DNA from: a virus
Strand: one strand, 5' to 3'
IMG/VR virus record: IMGVR_UViG_3300042345_000469
Coordinates: 1 to 64,000 of that record
DNA: 64,000 nt
A program made the translations under genes and the position numbers. Below the pieces are notes generated by a model, which had not been told where the DNA came from, searched no databases, and worked only from the letters and a program-made list of their open reading frames with translations. Positions 15,241 through 22,865 of this stretch are shown here, one piece after another (position 1 is the first letter of the stretch; every line of letters starts with the position of its first letter).

Positions 15241-16959
15241 TCAGATATTAACGACCATCCTACTAAATCCTTTTATTTTTTCAAATTTTATAACTTGTTC
15301 AAATCTATCCTCTAGTCCGGTTTTGTGGGAGATTACGAAAATATTAGCATCTTTGATTACATAACGAATAATCTTAAGAAACTCTTCCGTTCCAAATCCA
15401 TCAAGTGAACTATCAAATACTTCATCCATAATGAGAAGATTTGTATTAACTGAGTTCTTCATTCTAGCAACTTCTCTCCAAGTGAAAAGAAGTGCAATGT
15501 CGATTCTCATTTTTTCCCCCTCACTAAAAGAAGCATAGGAGAAATCTTCATGAATAGGTGACTGGACGGTTTCGTTAAATTCCTCATCAAGAGTGAAGTT
15601 AATATAAAAATCCATCATCTGAAGATAACGGTTAACTTGCTGATTTATCAGAGGCAAATACTTCTTAATGATTTTGGTTTTTACTCCACCGTCTTTGAGC
15701 AAACTATACGAAAAATCGTAATAGTTGATTGCGTCTTTTTTAGAAGCGAGTTCGTCGTATGTAGTTTTTAAGTTTTCTTTGAAGGATTCTAACTTCTCAT
15801 GTTCAGAATTTCTGTTTGCAAGGTTCTCGGTAAGAACTTGAATTTCTTGTTCAAGATTTCTGATTTGCCTTCGCAATCCATTAATCTTAATATTGTTTTG
15901 AGAAATGCCATTCGTTAAGTTTGAAATCTCCTTCGATAGAGTATTGAATTGACGCTCTCGCTCTTCCTCCTCTTTAATTGCCTCCTCCAGTTCTTTATAA
16001 CCAGATTGCAACTCTTTTGCTTTATTTTGAGCGTCTGTAATTCTATTTATTCTAAACTCTTCATCAATTGATTGTGTGCAGGTGGGGCAGACCGTATTCT
16101 CACTAAAGAACTTATGCTCTTTAGTAATCATAGATACTTTTTGAGAGATCTTTCCTTTAAGATTTCCCAGTTTACGGAGTTTCTCTGCATATCCTGTGAT
16201 AGCATCTTGCTCACGAATAAGTACTCTAAGAGGTTCTTCTACGGACTCGTTTTCCCGAGTATAATTGCCAATTTCTTCATCTAAATTGGCAATCTTTTCT
16301 TTATTGGCATTTATGTTGGCATTTCCACGGTTTTCAAGTTCTTCAATAAACTCTTTCTGCATCTTAACTTTATCACTGAGAGATTCTTTCTTCAATTCAA
16401 AAGTTTTTATTTCATCCTTAATGGAACGAATCTTTTGTTTAATGACAAGATTCATAGAAGAAAAAATCTTAATATCTAGAAGATCTTCAATCACCTCACG
16501 ACGATGAGCAGATGAAAGTTGCATGAAAGGAACAAAAGTACTAGACCCAAGAATTACAATCTGAGTAAAAGACTTATAATTCATTTTTAAAACATTTTGT
16601 TCCAACCATTTTTGTTGGTCCAATGCTGCTGATGATTGATCCAAAAGAGAATTATCACGATAAATTTCGAAAATATTTGGTTTAATACCCCTTACTACTT
16701 TCCAAGAAATATTACCAATATCAAACTCAACTTCAACTCTACAATCTCTATCATTTACAGAATTAATAAGTTGTGGTTTATTAATCTTACGAAATGGTTT
16801 GCCAAACAAAGAAAAAGTAAGTGCATCAAGAACAGTACTTTTTCCTGCTCCATTAGAACCTATGATTAGATTTGTTTTATTTTTTGTAAAATCTACTTCT
16901 GTGTATTGATTGCCAGTACTTAAGAAATTGCGCCATTTTATAGTTTTAAAAATAATCAT
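15241..16959 (-). CDS. 46: gp46 recombination nuclease subunit (Rad50/SbcC-like)
   Basis: SMC-like ATPase subunit of the gp46/gp47 nuclease that resects DNA ends for recombination and degrades host DNA in T4. 572 residues (T4 560). Walker A GSNGAGKS at 34-41, long coiled-coil arms on either side of a zinc hook CPTC near 290, ABC signature FSEGEKMRIDIAL near 490, and Walker B LLIMDEVFD near 515. All elements are intact. Overlaps the DUF3110-like gene by 14 bases, which in turn overlaps gp47, so the three are translated together. Confidence 0.97.
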   Translation of the reverse strand: MIIFKTIKWRNFLSTGNQYTEVDFTKNKTNLIIGSNGAGKSTVLDALTFSLFGKPFRKINKPQLINSVNDRDCRVEVEFDIGNISWKVVRGIKPNIFEIYRDNSLLDQSSAALDQQKWLEQNVLKMNYKSFTQIVILGSSTFVPFMQLSSAHRREVIEDLLDIKIFSSMNLVIKQKIRSIKDEIKTFELKKESLSDKVKMQKEFIEELENRGNANINANKEKIANLDEEIGNYTRENESVEEPLRVLIREQDAITGYAEKLRKLGNLKGKISQKVSMITKEHKFFSENTVCPTCTQSIDEEFRINRITDAQNKAKELQSGYKELEEAIKEEEERERQFNTLSKEISNLTNGISQNNIKINGLRRQIRNLEQEIQVLTENLANRNSEHEKLESFKENLKTTYDELASKKDAINYYDFSYSLLKDGGVKTKIIKKYLPLINQQVNRYLQMMDFYINFTLDEEFNETVQSPIHEDFSYASFSEGEKMRIDIALLFTWREVARMKNSVNTNLLIMDEVFDSSLDGFGTEEFLKIIRYVIKDANIFVISHKTGLEDRFEQVIKFEKIKGFSRMVVNI

Positions 16960-17221
16960 AAGTCACATTATTTGGAGGAATAACAATATCATCCGGAGTT
17001 ATTATAGTGTATTGATAATCATGAAGTTCACAAGTTTTTATCATTACATGATCTTCTATTTCAATTACATGCATTTCTGGGTATCCATCTTCTTCTAACA
17101 TCATGGCATATCTCATAGCATCATCTTCCTCTTGAAACAAATAAAGGATATGCTCACCTTCATCGTTCATTACAGAATATGCACCTTCCTTTTCTCTACC
17201 ATTGATTGTTAGAATAAACAT
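16946..17221 (-). CDS. DUF3110-like protein between gp46 and gp47, 91 aa
   Basis: 91 residues, no Trp, strongly acidic. It reads as one alpha/beta unit: FILTINGREKEGAYSV, then LYLFQEEDDAMRYAMMLEED, then YPEMHVIEIEDHV. The F-E-x-E-D-D-A-x-R-Y-A-x-x-L pattern fits DUF3110, a family of unknown function known mainly from cyanobacteria (recollection). That would be a mild pointer to a cyanobacterial host. Start ATG at 17221 overlaps the gp47 stop by one base (TAATG) and the end overlaps gp46. A role with the 46/47 nuclease is suggested only by this position. Confidence 0.75.
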   Translation of the reverse strand: MFILTINGREKEGAYSVMNDEGEHILYLFQEEDDAMRYAMMLEEDGYPEMHVIEIEDHVMIKTCELHDYQYTIITPDDIVIPPNNVTYDYF

Positions 17222-18261
17222 TAAATCAGTTCACATGCCTCTTGATATACTTCTTGAAGTAGTTTTTGAACTACTGATTTATCAAGATTAACTTCTGCCT
17301 CCTCAATATATCTATTCAGGATTGAAAGTGTATCTTCAGATTCAAATGCTTCAAAATCTTCAGATTCTTGAATATTAAAATTCTCAATTACTTTAAGTTC
17401 TGCAACATTATCTGCATAAAGTTTATCAATAAATTTTTCAAACTTTTTAGTATCTGATTTTTTGCGAACAACTACTTTTACAATTTTATTTTCATACTCC
17501 CTAGTATCAAAAGTTTGATAATTTTCATCTTCATAATAGATATTATAAAAAAGTCTATAAGGATTATTGATTGGTTCGTGAGTTATTGTTTCAGTATCAA
17601 AAATATGAAATCCTCTCGTATCTCCAACGTCTGCCCAAAACATCTCATAAGGATTTCCAAGATAATAAACTACACCATTGTCCGATCTAGTGTGATAGTG
17701 TCCCGAGTAGACTCTGGAGAACTTACCAAATAGTTTGCTTTCCAAACCATGCTCCATGACGATTTGTTTATTAACTCTAAATCCTTGGAGTTCAAGATGC
17801 CCCATCGCGCACGGGCAAGTTGTCTTTTCAATAAGTTTAAGAGTTTTTGCTTCATTTTCTTGATTAATCCAAGGTATAAAAAGTACGGGTAGTTGACCCA
17901 ACATCACTTCTGTTGGGTCAGAATAAACGGTTACGTTATCATATTCACGCAGAAGCAAGTCAACCGCATTTACATTATTAGTATTCTTATAGTAAGATGT
18001 ATGATTACCAACAATTGTATGAACTTTTACTCCCATTTCTTGGAGACGGTCATAATAATTATTTTTAGCCCAAGAAAGAGCAGAAAAGTCAATACCTTTA
18101 CGACTATCAAAAGTATCTCCCATGTCTACAACAGTAGTAATCCCTTGCTCTTCGAGTGTAGGGAAAAATACATCATTGTAAAACTTTAGAAAATAATCAT
18201 GAAAGAGTTTAGAATTCTTACGACATCCGAAGTGCTGGTCTGTAATAATTGCGACTTTCAT
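17221..18261 (-). CDS. 47: gp47 recombination nuclease subunit (Mre11/SbcD-like)
   Basis: Metallophosphoesterase subunit of the gp46/gp47 nuclease. 346 residues (T4 339). The metal-binding motifs are in order: TDQHFG (about 7-12), DMGDTFDSR (about 46-54), VGNHT (near 83), GHLELQG, and SGHYHTR (near 190). The remainder forms the capping and coiled-coil-binding region. Start ATG at 18261 is one base from the end of the HNH gene upstream. Active-site residues are complete. Confidence 0.97.
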   Translation of the reverse strand: MKVAIITDQHFGCRKNSKLFHDYFLKFYNDVFFPTLEEQGITTVVDMGDTFDSRKGIDFSALSWAKNNYYDRLQEMGVKVHTIVGNHTSYYKNTNNVNAVDLLLREYDNVTVYSDPTEVMLGQLPVLFIPWINQENEAKTLKLIEKTTCPCAMGHLELQGFRVNKQIVMEHGLESKLFGKFSRVYSGHYHTRSDNGVVYYLGNPYEMFWADVGDTRGFHIFDTETITHEPINNPYRLFYNIYYEDENYQTFDTREYENKIVKVVVRKKSDTKKFEKFIDKLYADNVAELKVIENFNIQESEDFEAFESEDTLSILNRYIEEAEVNLDKSVVQKLLQEVYQEACELI

Positions 18262-18262
18262 A

Positions 18263-18772
18263 TCATTCAGAGTGTTGTTTCAAGTATAGCATAGCACCTT
18301 GTAGTAAGTCAATGCTATCATAAAAGTGTCCCAATCCACTATTACAGGTATCACAGAGCAATCCTCTAACTTTACCAGTTGTGTGATCGTGGTCAATAGA
18401 CAAAACTCCCTTTGAGGAGGATTTTTCTGGTTTACCACATATAGCACAAACACAGTTTTGTTGTATGAGAATATCATCATATTGCTCAACTGTCAATCCA
18501 TATAAAGAAATTTGTTGCTTTCTATTTCTTTTTCTTTTTTCTTCAAGACTTAATAAATTATATCTTTTTCTATTAGAAGCATTTACTTTTTCCCTATTTT
18601 TTTGAACCCATTCTTTTACATCACCATTCTCAAATCTTTTTATTGAATTCTCTTTAGTACAATTAACACATCCTGTCATAGAAGTATATCTCAAAGTATT
18701 TCTGCATTTTTTGCATGGTTTGCCTTGATAAAACTTTTCACCTTTTTCTGCAGCAATTTGTCTTGGGTGCAT
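18263..18772 (-). CDS. HNH / endonuclease VII-like nuclease
   Basis: 169 residues. The C-terminal part has CVCAICGKPE, SIDHDHTTGKVRGLLCDTCN and a helical tail, the zinc-bound beta-beta-alpha metal (HNH) nuclease fold of the recombination endonuclease VII family. A second Cys pair lies near the N-terminus (CKKC, CVNC), so two zinc sites are likely. It could be a Holliday-junction resolvase like T4 gp49, but the isolated position between gp55 and gp47, own late promoter and AT-rich hairpin favour a free-standing homing enzyme. A late promoter lies at 18797-18804. No clear ribosome site precedes the ATG. Confidence 0.82.
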   Translation of the reverse strand: MHPRQIAAEKGEKFYQGKPCKKCRNTLRYTSMTGCVNCTKENSIKRFENGDVKEWVQKNREKVNASNRKRYNLLSLEEKRKRNRKQQISLYGLTVEQYDDILIQQNCVCAICGKPEKSSSKGVLSIDHDHTTGKVRGLLCDTCNSGLGHFYDSIDLLQGAMLYLKQHSE

Positions 18773-18789
18773 TAGATTTAAACTATAAT

Positions 18790-18821
18790 ACTATAATATT
18801 TATAAAATAAAATATTATAGT
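18790..18821. repeat. Perfect 12-bp inverted repeat between gp55 and the HNH gene
   Basis: ACTATAATATTT/AAATATTATAGT (18790-18801 with 18810-18821), 8-base loop, directly abutting the gp55 stop. One arm contains part of the late promoter. All A/T apart from one pair, with no T-run after it, so it is a poor terminator and perhaps a message 3' end. Confidence 0.7.
18797..18804 (-). promoter_or_regulatory. Late promoter TATAAATA before the HNH gene
   Basis: Exact octamer inside the inverted repeat, 24 bases upstream of the ATG at 18772. Confidence 0.7.
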
Positions 18822-19319
18822 TTAATATCTCAACTTACTATGTACACCATCTTTAATTGAGTTGTAATCGGAATAGTTCCCGCCGTCAACATTGTTATCG
18901 TCAGTGAAGACTTCAGAATACCCAGAACGCTCAAGGATTTTGTTTTTGATTTCCAATTGACGCTTCTCTCTTTGGATTCTGCGAAGGAAAGCGTAATGAA
19001 TGATTTGAGTGAAGTATGCAAAAGGGTTTTGTGACTTCTCTGGATTGAAGTTATGAATGTATTGAACGCAATTCTCAATACCATCAGAAATCATATCTTC
19101 CTTAAACATATAGTTCACGAAGTTTGGTTTGAATGATAAGTGATTAGCAATCTTCAGGAAACACTCTCCAATGTAGCGGGGAATGGGGGGCTTTGGTTTT
19201 CCTTGAATCTCTGCAATTTCTTTATCTTCGCGGTACTTAATTAGAGCAGCAAGAAACTCTTTGTTGTTGACGTAATGCTCTGACCTCTTTCTTTTGGTCA
19301 TGACTGCTGTGGTTATCAT
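18822..19319 (-). CDS. 55: gp55 late-transcription sigma factor
   Basis: Phage sigma factor that directs host RNA polymerase to the NATAAATA late promoters found throughout this window. 165 residues (T4 185). Recognisable region 2-like core: FNPEKSQNPFAYFTQIIHYAFLRRI with RREKRQ-type basic follow-on, preceded by MISDGIENCVQYI. An alternative ATG eight codons in (MTKRKRSEH) is possible. No clear ribosome site precedes either. It has the best early promoter of the window (19345-19373), consistent with early synthesis before late genes. Confidence 0.95.
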   Translation of the reverse strand: MITTAVMTKRKRSEHYVNNKEFLAALIKYREDKEIAEIQGKPKPPIPRYIGECFLKIANHLSFKPNFVNYMFKEDMISDGIENCVQYIHNFNPEKSQNPFAYFTQIIHYAFLRRIQREKRQLEIKNKILERSGYSEVFTDDNNVDGGNYSDYNSIKDGVHSKLRY

Positions 19320-19344
19320 AAGTTTTTATCATTATTATGTATAG

Positions 19345-19373
19345 ATTATACCATTTATAAAAATGCTTGACAA
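19345..19373 (-). promoter_or_regulatory. Strong sigma-70 promoter for gp55
   Basis: TTGTCA-17-TATAAT on the minus strand (-35 at 19373-19368, -10 at 19350-19345), also with an extended TGG before the -10. One mismatch from consensus in total; expected start about 20 bases before the gp55 ATG. Confidence 0.8.
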
Positions 19374-19395
19374 GGTGCTTCAAACCCTGTACAAT
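19367..19395 (+). promoter_or_regulatory. Divergent sigma-70 promoter reading against the phage genes
   Basis: TTGACA-17-TACAAT on the plus strand (-35 at 19367-19372, -10 at 19390-19395). It shares the -35 bases with the gp55 promoter. No plus-strand gene follows, so any product would be antisense to the Sm-like gene at 19425-19823 and beyond. Confidence 0.6.
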
Positions 19396-19424
19396 TACCT
19401 TTGTGGAGGTTCAAAAGATTAGAT

Positions 19425-19823
19425 TTAGCTATTTTTATAAAGCTTCTCTAAAATCTCTTTAGCATCATTCACATTAGCAATATACCCCATTCTACGATTG
19501 ATCTGAGAATGTTTACTTGAATTATTCTTACTTTCTTGACGTATGTAATTTTGATACATCATTATCATTTCAACATCAGAAGATTCAGACATTGTGATGA
19601 CATCTTCTAAGTTAATAATAAACATATCATCAGTCGTAGTTTTTAACCAAGGTTCTAATTTATATCCAACAACACCTAATTTTGTTTTAATCTCACTTAC
19701 AATAATTGGATTACTAACTATCAACATAGTTCTATCTTCTTCTTCAGAGGCTGCTACTTTAGCAAAGATCTCTTCACCTGTTTTTAATTTAAGTGTGCAG
19801 TAAAAATCATCTTCAATTCCCAT
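19425..19823 (-). CDS. Sm-like small protein with C-terminal extension
   Basis: 132 residues. The first 85 match the protein at 3493-3837: CTLKLKTGEEIFAKV, then VSNPIIVSEI, then GYKLEPWL, then INLEDVITMSES and MYQNYI, in the same order, with the shared K-(S/T)-G-E, N-P or N-K-P, P-W and V-I-T positions. It adds a C-terminal helical segment with MGYIANVNDAKEILEKLYKNS. RNA-binding ring formation is the family expectation. It lies directly downstream of a GIY-YIG gene (11-base overlap), as does the other copy, and opposite the antisense promoter. It may be read by host-type transcription from uvsW downwards. Confidence 0.75.
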   Translation of the reverse strand: MGIEDDFYCTLKLKTGEEIFAKVAASEEEDRTMLIVSNPIIVSEIKTKLGVVGYKLEPWLKTTTDDMFIINLEDVITMSESSDVEMIMMYQNYIRQESKNNSSKHSQINRRMGYIANVNDAKEILEKLYKNS

Positions 19824-20313
19824 TTAGTTGTTCCTCCTTTCTTTTCTTCCACCATAACTTTGCTGCTTCACTTTTATTTTTTCTGTGTTCTTCTGATAAT
19901 GGTTTGCCTCTCCTGGATGCACCAGATTTTGGATTAGGTTTTCCTAAATGAGATTTACTCATATTTTCTCTTGATTTTTTTGAGTGAATTCTTCCTCTAT
20001 TTGCATTACCGATTTTAATTTTAGTTTCTTCACTTTGAATTTTTCCCTTCATAGCACCACCACCTATTCCACCATTAGATTTGTTGTGAAGAATTCCAGT
20101 TTCCAAATCCTTTCTCCCAAGAATTGATATCATGTAAACTTCATGTTTAAATGCATCTTCTTCTGTTAAATTTTTCTTTAAGAATATTCTTCTTTCTTTT
20201 GATGGGGGATTAAAAATCCTATTAGATTTTGAATGAATACGATTATCTTTTCCTTTACCAATATAATAAGGAGTTCCATCTTCTCTAAGGTATGCGTAAG
20301 TGTAATAGTTCAT
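19813..20313 (-). CDS. GIY-YIG homing endonuclease 3 with NUMOD3 repeats
   Basis: 166 residues. The nuclease domain has TYAYLREDGTPYYIGKGKD, an Arg next, the catalytic Glu in FKHEVYMISILG, and an Asn near ILHNKSNGG. The C-terminal half is a NUMOD3-type string: QSEETKIKI, HSKKSRENM, LSEEHRKNK, ending in a Lys/Glu-rich helix with two Trp. Start ATG overlaps the uvsW stop (ATGA), so it is coupled to uvsW. Nuclease domain is closer to GIY-YIG 2 than to 1 by eye, while the repeats resemble 1. It overlaps the downstream Sm-like gene by 11 bases. Confidence 0.88.
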   Translation of the reverse strand: MNYYTYAYLREDGTPYYIGKGKDNRIHSKSNRIFNPPSKERRIFLKKNLTEEDAFKHEVYMISILGRKDLETGILHNKSNGGIGGGAMKGKIQSEETKIKIGNANRGRIHSKKSRENMSKSHLGKPNPKSGASRRGKPLSEEHRKNKSEAAKLWWKKRKEEQLNGN

Positions 20314-21776
20314 TTTTTCTTAAGTTGTATGGTGGTTATTTCATAGTTAAAATTTTCTTCATTATAGATTTTGATTCTTTCAATAAGGTGATTTAAAGTA
20401 TAATTTTTCCTAGAATTATAACTACAATCATCAGCAATATCGTAAAGAACCGCTTTAGTTTTATTTCTTCCTTTTCTTAAAACTCTTCCGATTGATTGGA
20501 GATTTCGGATTCTTGATTTACTAGGGGAAGCAAAGATAACGTTATGTAGATTTCTAATGTTAATACCAGTAGAAAAAGTGCCGTAAGAAGCAACGATGAT
20601 TGCATTGTTTTCTCTCTCTGTAATTTCTCTGACTAATTCTCTTTCTTCGGTATCAACACCACCATGAATGAAAAATACTTTACGATCACCTCGCTTATTA
20701 GTATTTATCTTTTCGTAGAGTATTGCTCCATGTGCCTCTACTCTAGAAAATAATACCAAAGTGTTTCCTTTTAAATCCAAAGAAAGATTTGTAATAAATT
20801 TATTTCTTTGTTCGTGTGATATTAGATATTGTATTTCATCTTCATAGTTTTCAAATTTTTGCGGTGGATGTTTGAGAACAATGCACTGAATATCTAATTG
20901 CGAAAGATGTCCTTGTCTCATCAGTTCATCAGTTTTGGTTACTTTATATGACGGACCAAACAATCCTTCAAGAACCCATTTGTGGGTTTGAGTTCCATCT
21001 AGAGTTCCAGTAAATCCAAACCGATACTTTGCATGATGAAGTTTTGTCATAATTTCAATAAGAGATTTGCTCTTGAATAAATGAGCCTCATCTCCTATAA
21101 TTACGCTATAATCTTCAAAGAATGAACGCTCTAATTTATAAACAGATTGCCAAGTAGTAATCGTAACCGGATGTTCATTTGTTTTTTCTCTACCAGAATA
21201 GATTCTGTGACAATATGAATCAACATCCCAACCATAATCCTGAAAATCCTTATACATCTGCTCTACTAGCGATGTCGTCGGAACAACTAAAAGAATTTTT
21301 TGTCCTTTATCTACATAATATCTTACGATTGAATAAATCATCAGAGATTTGCCTGAGGCAGTTGGTGATATCAGCAGTTTTCGGTTGTGTCTTAAAGCAT
21401 CATATACTCCCTCAATTTGATATTGACGTGGAGAATGAGAACATATAGATGCCATATAATCCTTGACACCTTCATATGAGATATTTTCATTTACCTCAAA
21501 AGGTTGTCCATAGAATTTATTTTCTTTGAACTGATATTGATAGTTGTGTATAGAAAGTTTGTCAATTACCTTATCAAGCAATCCGGCATAAATTTCTCCG
21601 GTGTGAGTGCTTAGTAGTCTGATTTTTCCGTCCCAGTGTCGGCTTCTATACTGAGACATGAATTTTGCAGACTCAACTTCAAAAGTAAAATATGGTTGAA
21701 GTTCATGTAGAATATGTGGTTCGCATTGAAGTTTTAGGAAAACTTCATTTTTCTTTTCAATAATTACGTCACTCAT
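20310..21776 (-). CDS. uvsW: UvsW recombination/branch-migration helicase
   Basis: Superfamily 2 helicase that unwinds R-loops and migrates branched DNA, switching T4 from origin- to recombination-dependent replication. 488 residues (T4 503). Motif I SPTASGKS near 135, motif II GDEAH near 228, motif III GFTGTLD near 252, and motif VI SIGRVLRKGR near 435; the N-terminal DNA-binding part has SQYRSRHWDGKIRLL. Start ATG at 21776. The ATG lies in one arm of a 10-bp inverted repeat with a late promoter octamer at its other edge, suggesting late-only translation. Confidence 0.97.
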   Translation of the reverse strand: MSDVIIEKKNEVFLKLQCEPHILHELQPYFTFEVESAKFMSQYRSRHWDGKIRLLSTHTGEIYAGLLDKVIDKLSIHNYQYQFKENKFYGQPFEVNENISYEGVKDYMASICSHSPRQYQIEGVYDALRHNRKLLISPTASGKSLMIYSIVRYYVDKGQKILLVVPTTSLVEQMYKDFQDYGWDVDSYCHRIYSGREKTNEHPVTITTWQSVYKLERSFFEDYSVIIGDEAHLFKSKSLIEIMTKLHHAKYRFGFTGTLDGTQTHKWVLEGLFGPSYKVTKTDELMRQGHLSQLDIQCIVLKHPPQKFENYEDEIQYLISHEQRNKFITNLSLDLKGNTLVLFSRVEAHGAILYEKINTNKRGDRKVFFIHGGVDTEERELVREITERENNAIIVASYGTFSTGINIRNLHNVIFASPSKSRIRNLQSIGRVLRKGRNKTKAVLYDIADDCSYNSRKNYTLNHLIERIKIYNEENFNYEITTIQLKKK

Positions 21777-21797
21777 AGCATTATGATTGCTATGAGT
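21771..21797 (-). promoter_or_regulatory. Hairpin enclosing the uvsW start codon
   Basis: Perfect 10-bp inverted repeat ACTCATAGCA/TGCTATGAGT (21771-21780 with 21788-21797), 7-base loop. The uvsW ATG is in the downstream arm, so read-through RNA from uvsY would hide it. Confidence 0.7.
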
Positions 21798-21804
21798 ATT
21801 TATT
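21797..21804 (-). promoter_or_regulatory. Late promoter AATAAATA before uvsW
   Basis: Octamer overlapping the uvsY stop. A transcript starting about ten bases further on would begin within the hairpin loop and lack its upstream arm, leaving the uvsW start free. Confidence 0.65.
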
Positions 21805-22241
21805 TACCCTAGTCCAGACTGAAAACGAACAAACTCAATTGAATTTTTAATTTGATATGTCCTATTCTGAATCATTTTGAGAATGCTTTCAATATAAACC
21901 AACATAGTATCATAATAATCTATCTTTAGACACACTGTAGATAATTTCTCATCCGCATCAAGATATTTTTGCATCGTATCTTTATCACGAATTTTCTTTG
22001 GAAAGGGATTATCTACATATATTTCTGGATCTGCTTTACCCGAATAATATTCATATCTTTCGTGTCTGATATTTCTTTTTTGTTGTTCCGCCTTTTTTCT
22101 TAAGAGAAATATAGTATTATAAAGTTCAAAATATTTTGCATGAAGAATGGGAATATTTAAAGATTCTGTATGAAGATTATCAATGTCCATCTTAGAATCT
22201 TGTTCCCACATTTTTTGAATGGTATCAAGATCAAAACTCAT
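21804..22241 (-). CDS. uvsY: UvsY recombination mediator
   Basis: Mediator that loads UvsX on single-stranded DNA covered by gp32. 145 residues (T4 137), highly helical. Conserved features compared with T4: LHAKYFELYNTIFLLRKKAE early, RHERYEYYSGKADPE (T4 has LDYYSGRGD), KYLDADEKL (T4 VLSADKDVL) and a C-terminal helical pair with IKNSIEFVRF. Overlaps the upstream tail-tube-like gene by four bases (ATGA). Its stop is part of the uvsW late promoter. Confidence 0.92.
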   Translation of the reverse strand: MSFDLDTIQKMWEQDSKMDIDNLHTESLNIPILHAKYFELYNTIFLLRKKAEQQKRNIRHERYEYYSGKADPEIYVDNPFPKKIRDKDTMQKYLDADEKLSTVCLKIDYYDTMLVYIESILKMIQNRTYQIKNSIEFVRFQSGLG

Positions 22242-22798
22242 AAAGGATCACCATTTAAATCAGTTATATTGAACATAGTATACTTGAAAGATACCTCTGC
22301 TGTAAAGTATTGAATATCAGTGTCTGTAGCATCAAATTGTAACGTTGTCAAATTGTACGGAAATAAATCTTTAAATTTAATTTTAAAGTTTGTATTTTGG
22401 CTGCTTGTAAGAACATTTAATGTTCCATCAGAATACAAATTTAACTGTCCTTTTGTCGGTTGATCTAAATTTGGATTTGATGCTTGTAAATTGTAAATTT
22501 CTTCTAATGATTCTGGAAATCCAAGACCGCGAATCCAATTGGAAATTTCATTGTAGTTTTCTAAATCTTCATCAACTAAAAATCGAAGAGTAAAATCTTC
22601 GAAATCTATTTTTTCCCCAGGTTGAGGAATATCTCTTAGATATGTTGGTTGATTTGCAATACCTAAAGTTAATCCTGGTATATTTGCCGAATTACTAAAA
22701 AAAGCAGTTTTTGGTGCCCTATTTAAGATAAATTTAAACCCAACTGGAGATAAAAAGTTTCTATTTTTTATCTGGTTTTTAAAAATGTTCGTTGCCAT
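22238..22798 (-). CDS. Tail-tube-like virion protein, 186 aa
   Basis: 186 residues. It shares the layout of gp19-type tail tube proteins: an N-terminal strand with GFKFILNRAP, ANIPGLTLG, then a strand-loop-strand with EKIDFEDFTLRFLVDEDLENYNEI, a helix SNWIRGLGFP, and a C-terminal sheet with FPYNLTTLQFDATDTDI (compare FPTNVSPIDLSYDSSD in gp19 of this window). A tail-tube initiator, cap or terminator role (gp48/54 or gp3 type) is likely but cannot be decided. A late promoter variant and gp23's terminator lie directly upstream. It is coupled to uvsY, mixing a structural gene with recombination genes. Confidence 0.75.
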   Translation of the reverse strand: MATNIFKNQIKNRNFLSPVGFKFILNRAPKTAFFSNSANIPGLTLGIANQPTYLRDIPQPGEKIDFEDFTLRFLVDEDLENYNEISNWIRGLGFPESLEEIYNLQASNPNLDQPTKGQLNLYSDGTLNVLTSSQNTNFKIKFKDLFPYNLTTLQFDATDTDIQYFTAEVSFKYTMFNITDLNGDPL

Positions 22799-22807
22799 TT
22801 TTTTAAT

Positions 22808-22815
22808 TATTTAGA
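22808..22815 (-). promoter_or_regulatory. Late promoter variant TCTAAATA before the tail-tube-like gene
   Basis: One base from NATAAATA, fused to the T-run of the gp23 terminator, 10 bases from the ATG at 22798. Short leader lowers confidence. Confidence 0.45.
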
Positions 22816-22844
22816 TAAAAAAAGAGGATCCCGAAGGATCCTCT
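22816..22844 (-). terminator. Terminator after gp23 with UUCG tetraloop
   Basis: Minus-strand 9-bp stem AGAGGATCC/GGATCCTCT (22836-22844 with 22823-22831) closed by a C-UUCG-G tetraloop, an unusually stable loop, followed by seven T. The strongest terminator in the window, placed after the most highly expressed gene. Confidence 0.93.
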
Positions 22845-22865
22845 GAATAACTCTGTGAATTTAAA

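Noticed and set aside
18263-18772. True gp49 Holliday-junction resolvase
   Set aside because: The family matches, but the second zinc pair at the N-terminus, odd location and own late promoter fit a homing enzyme better; left undecided in the feature.
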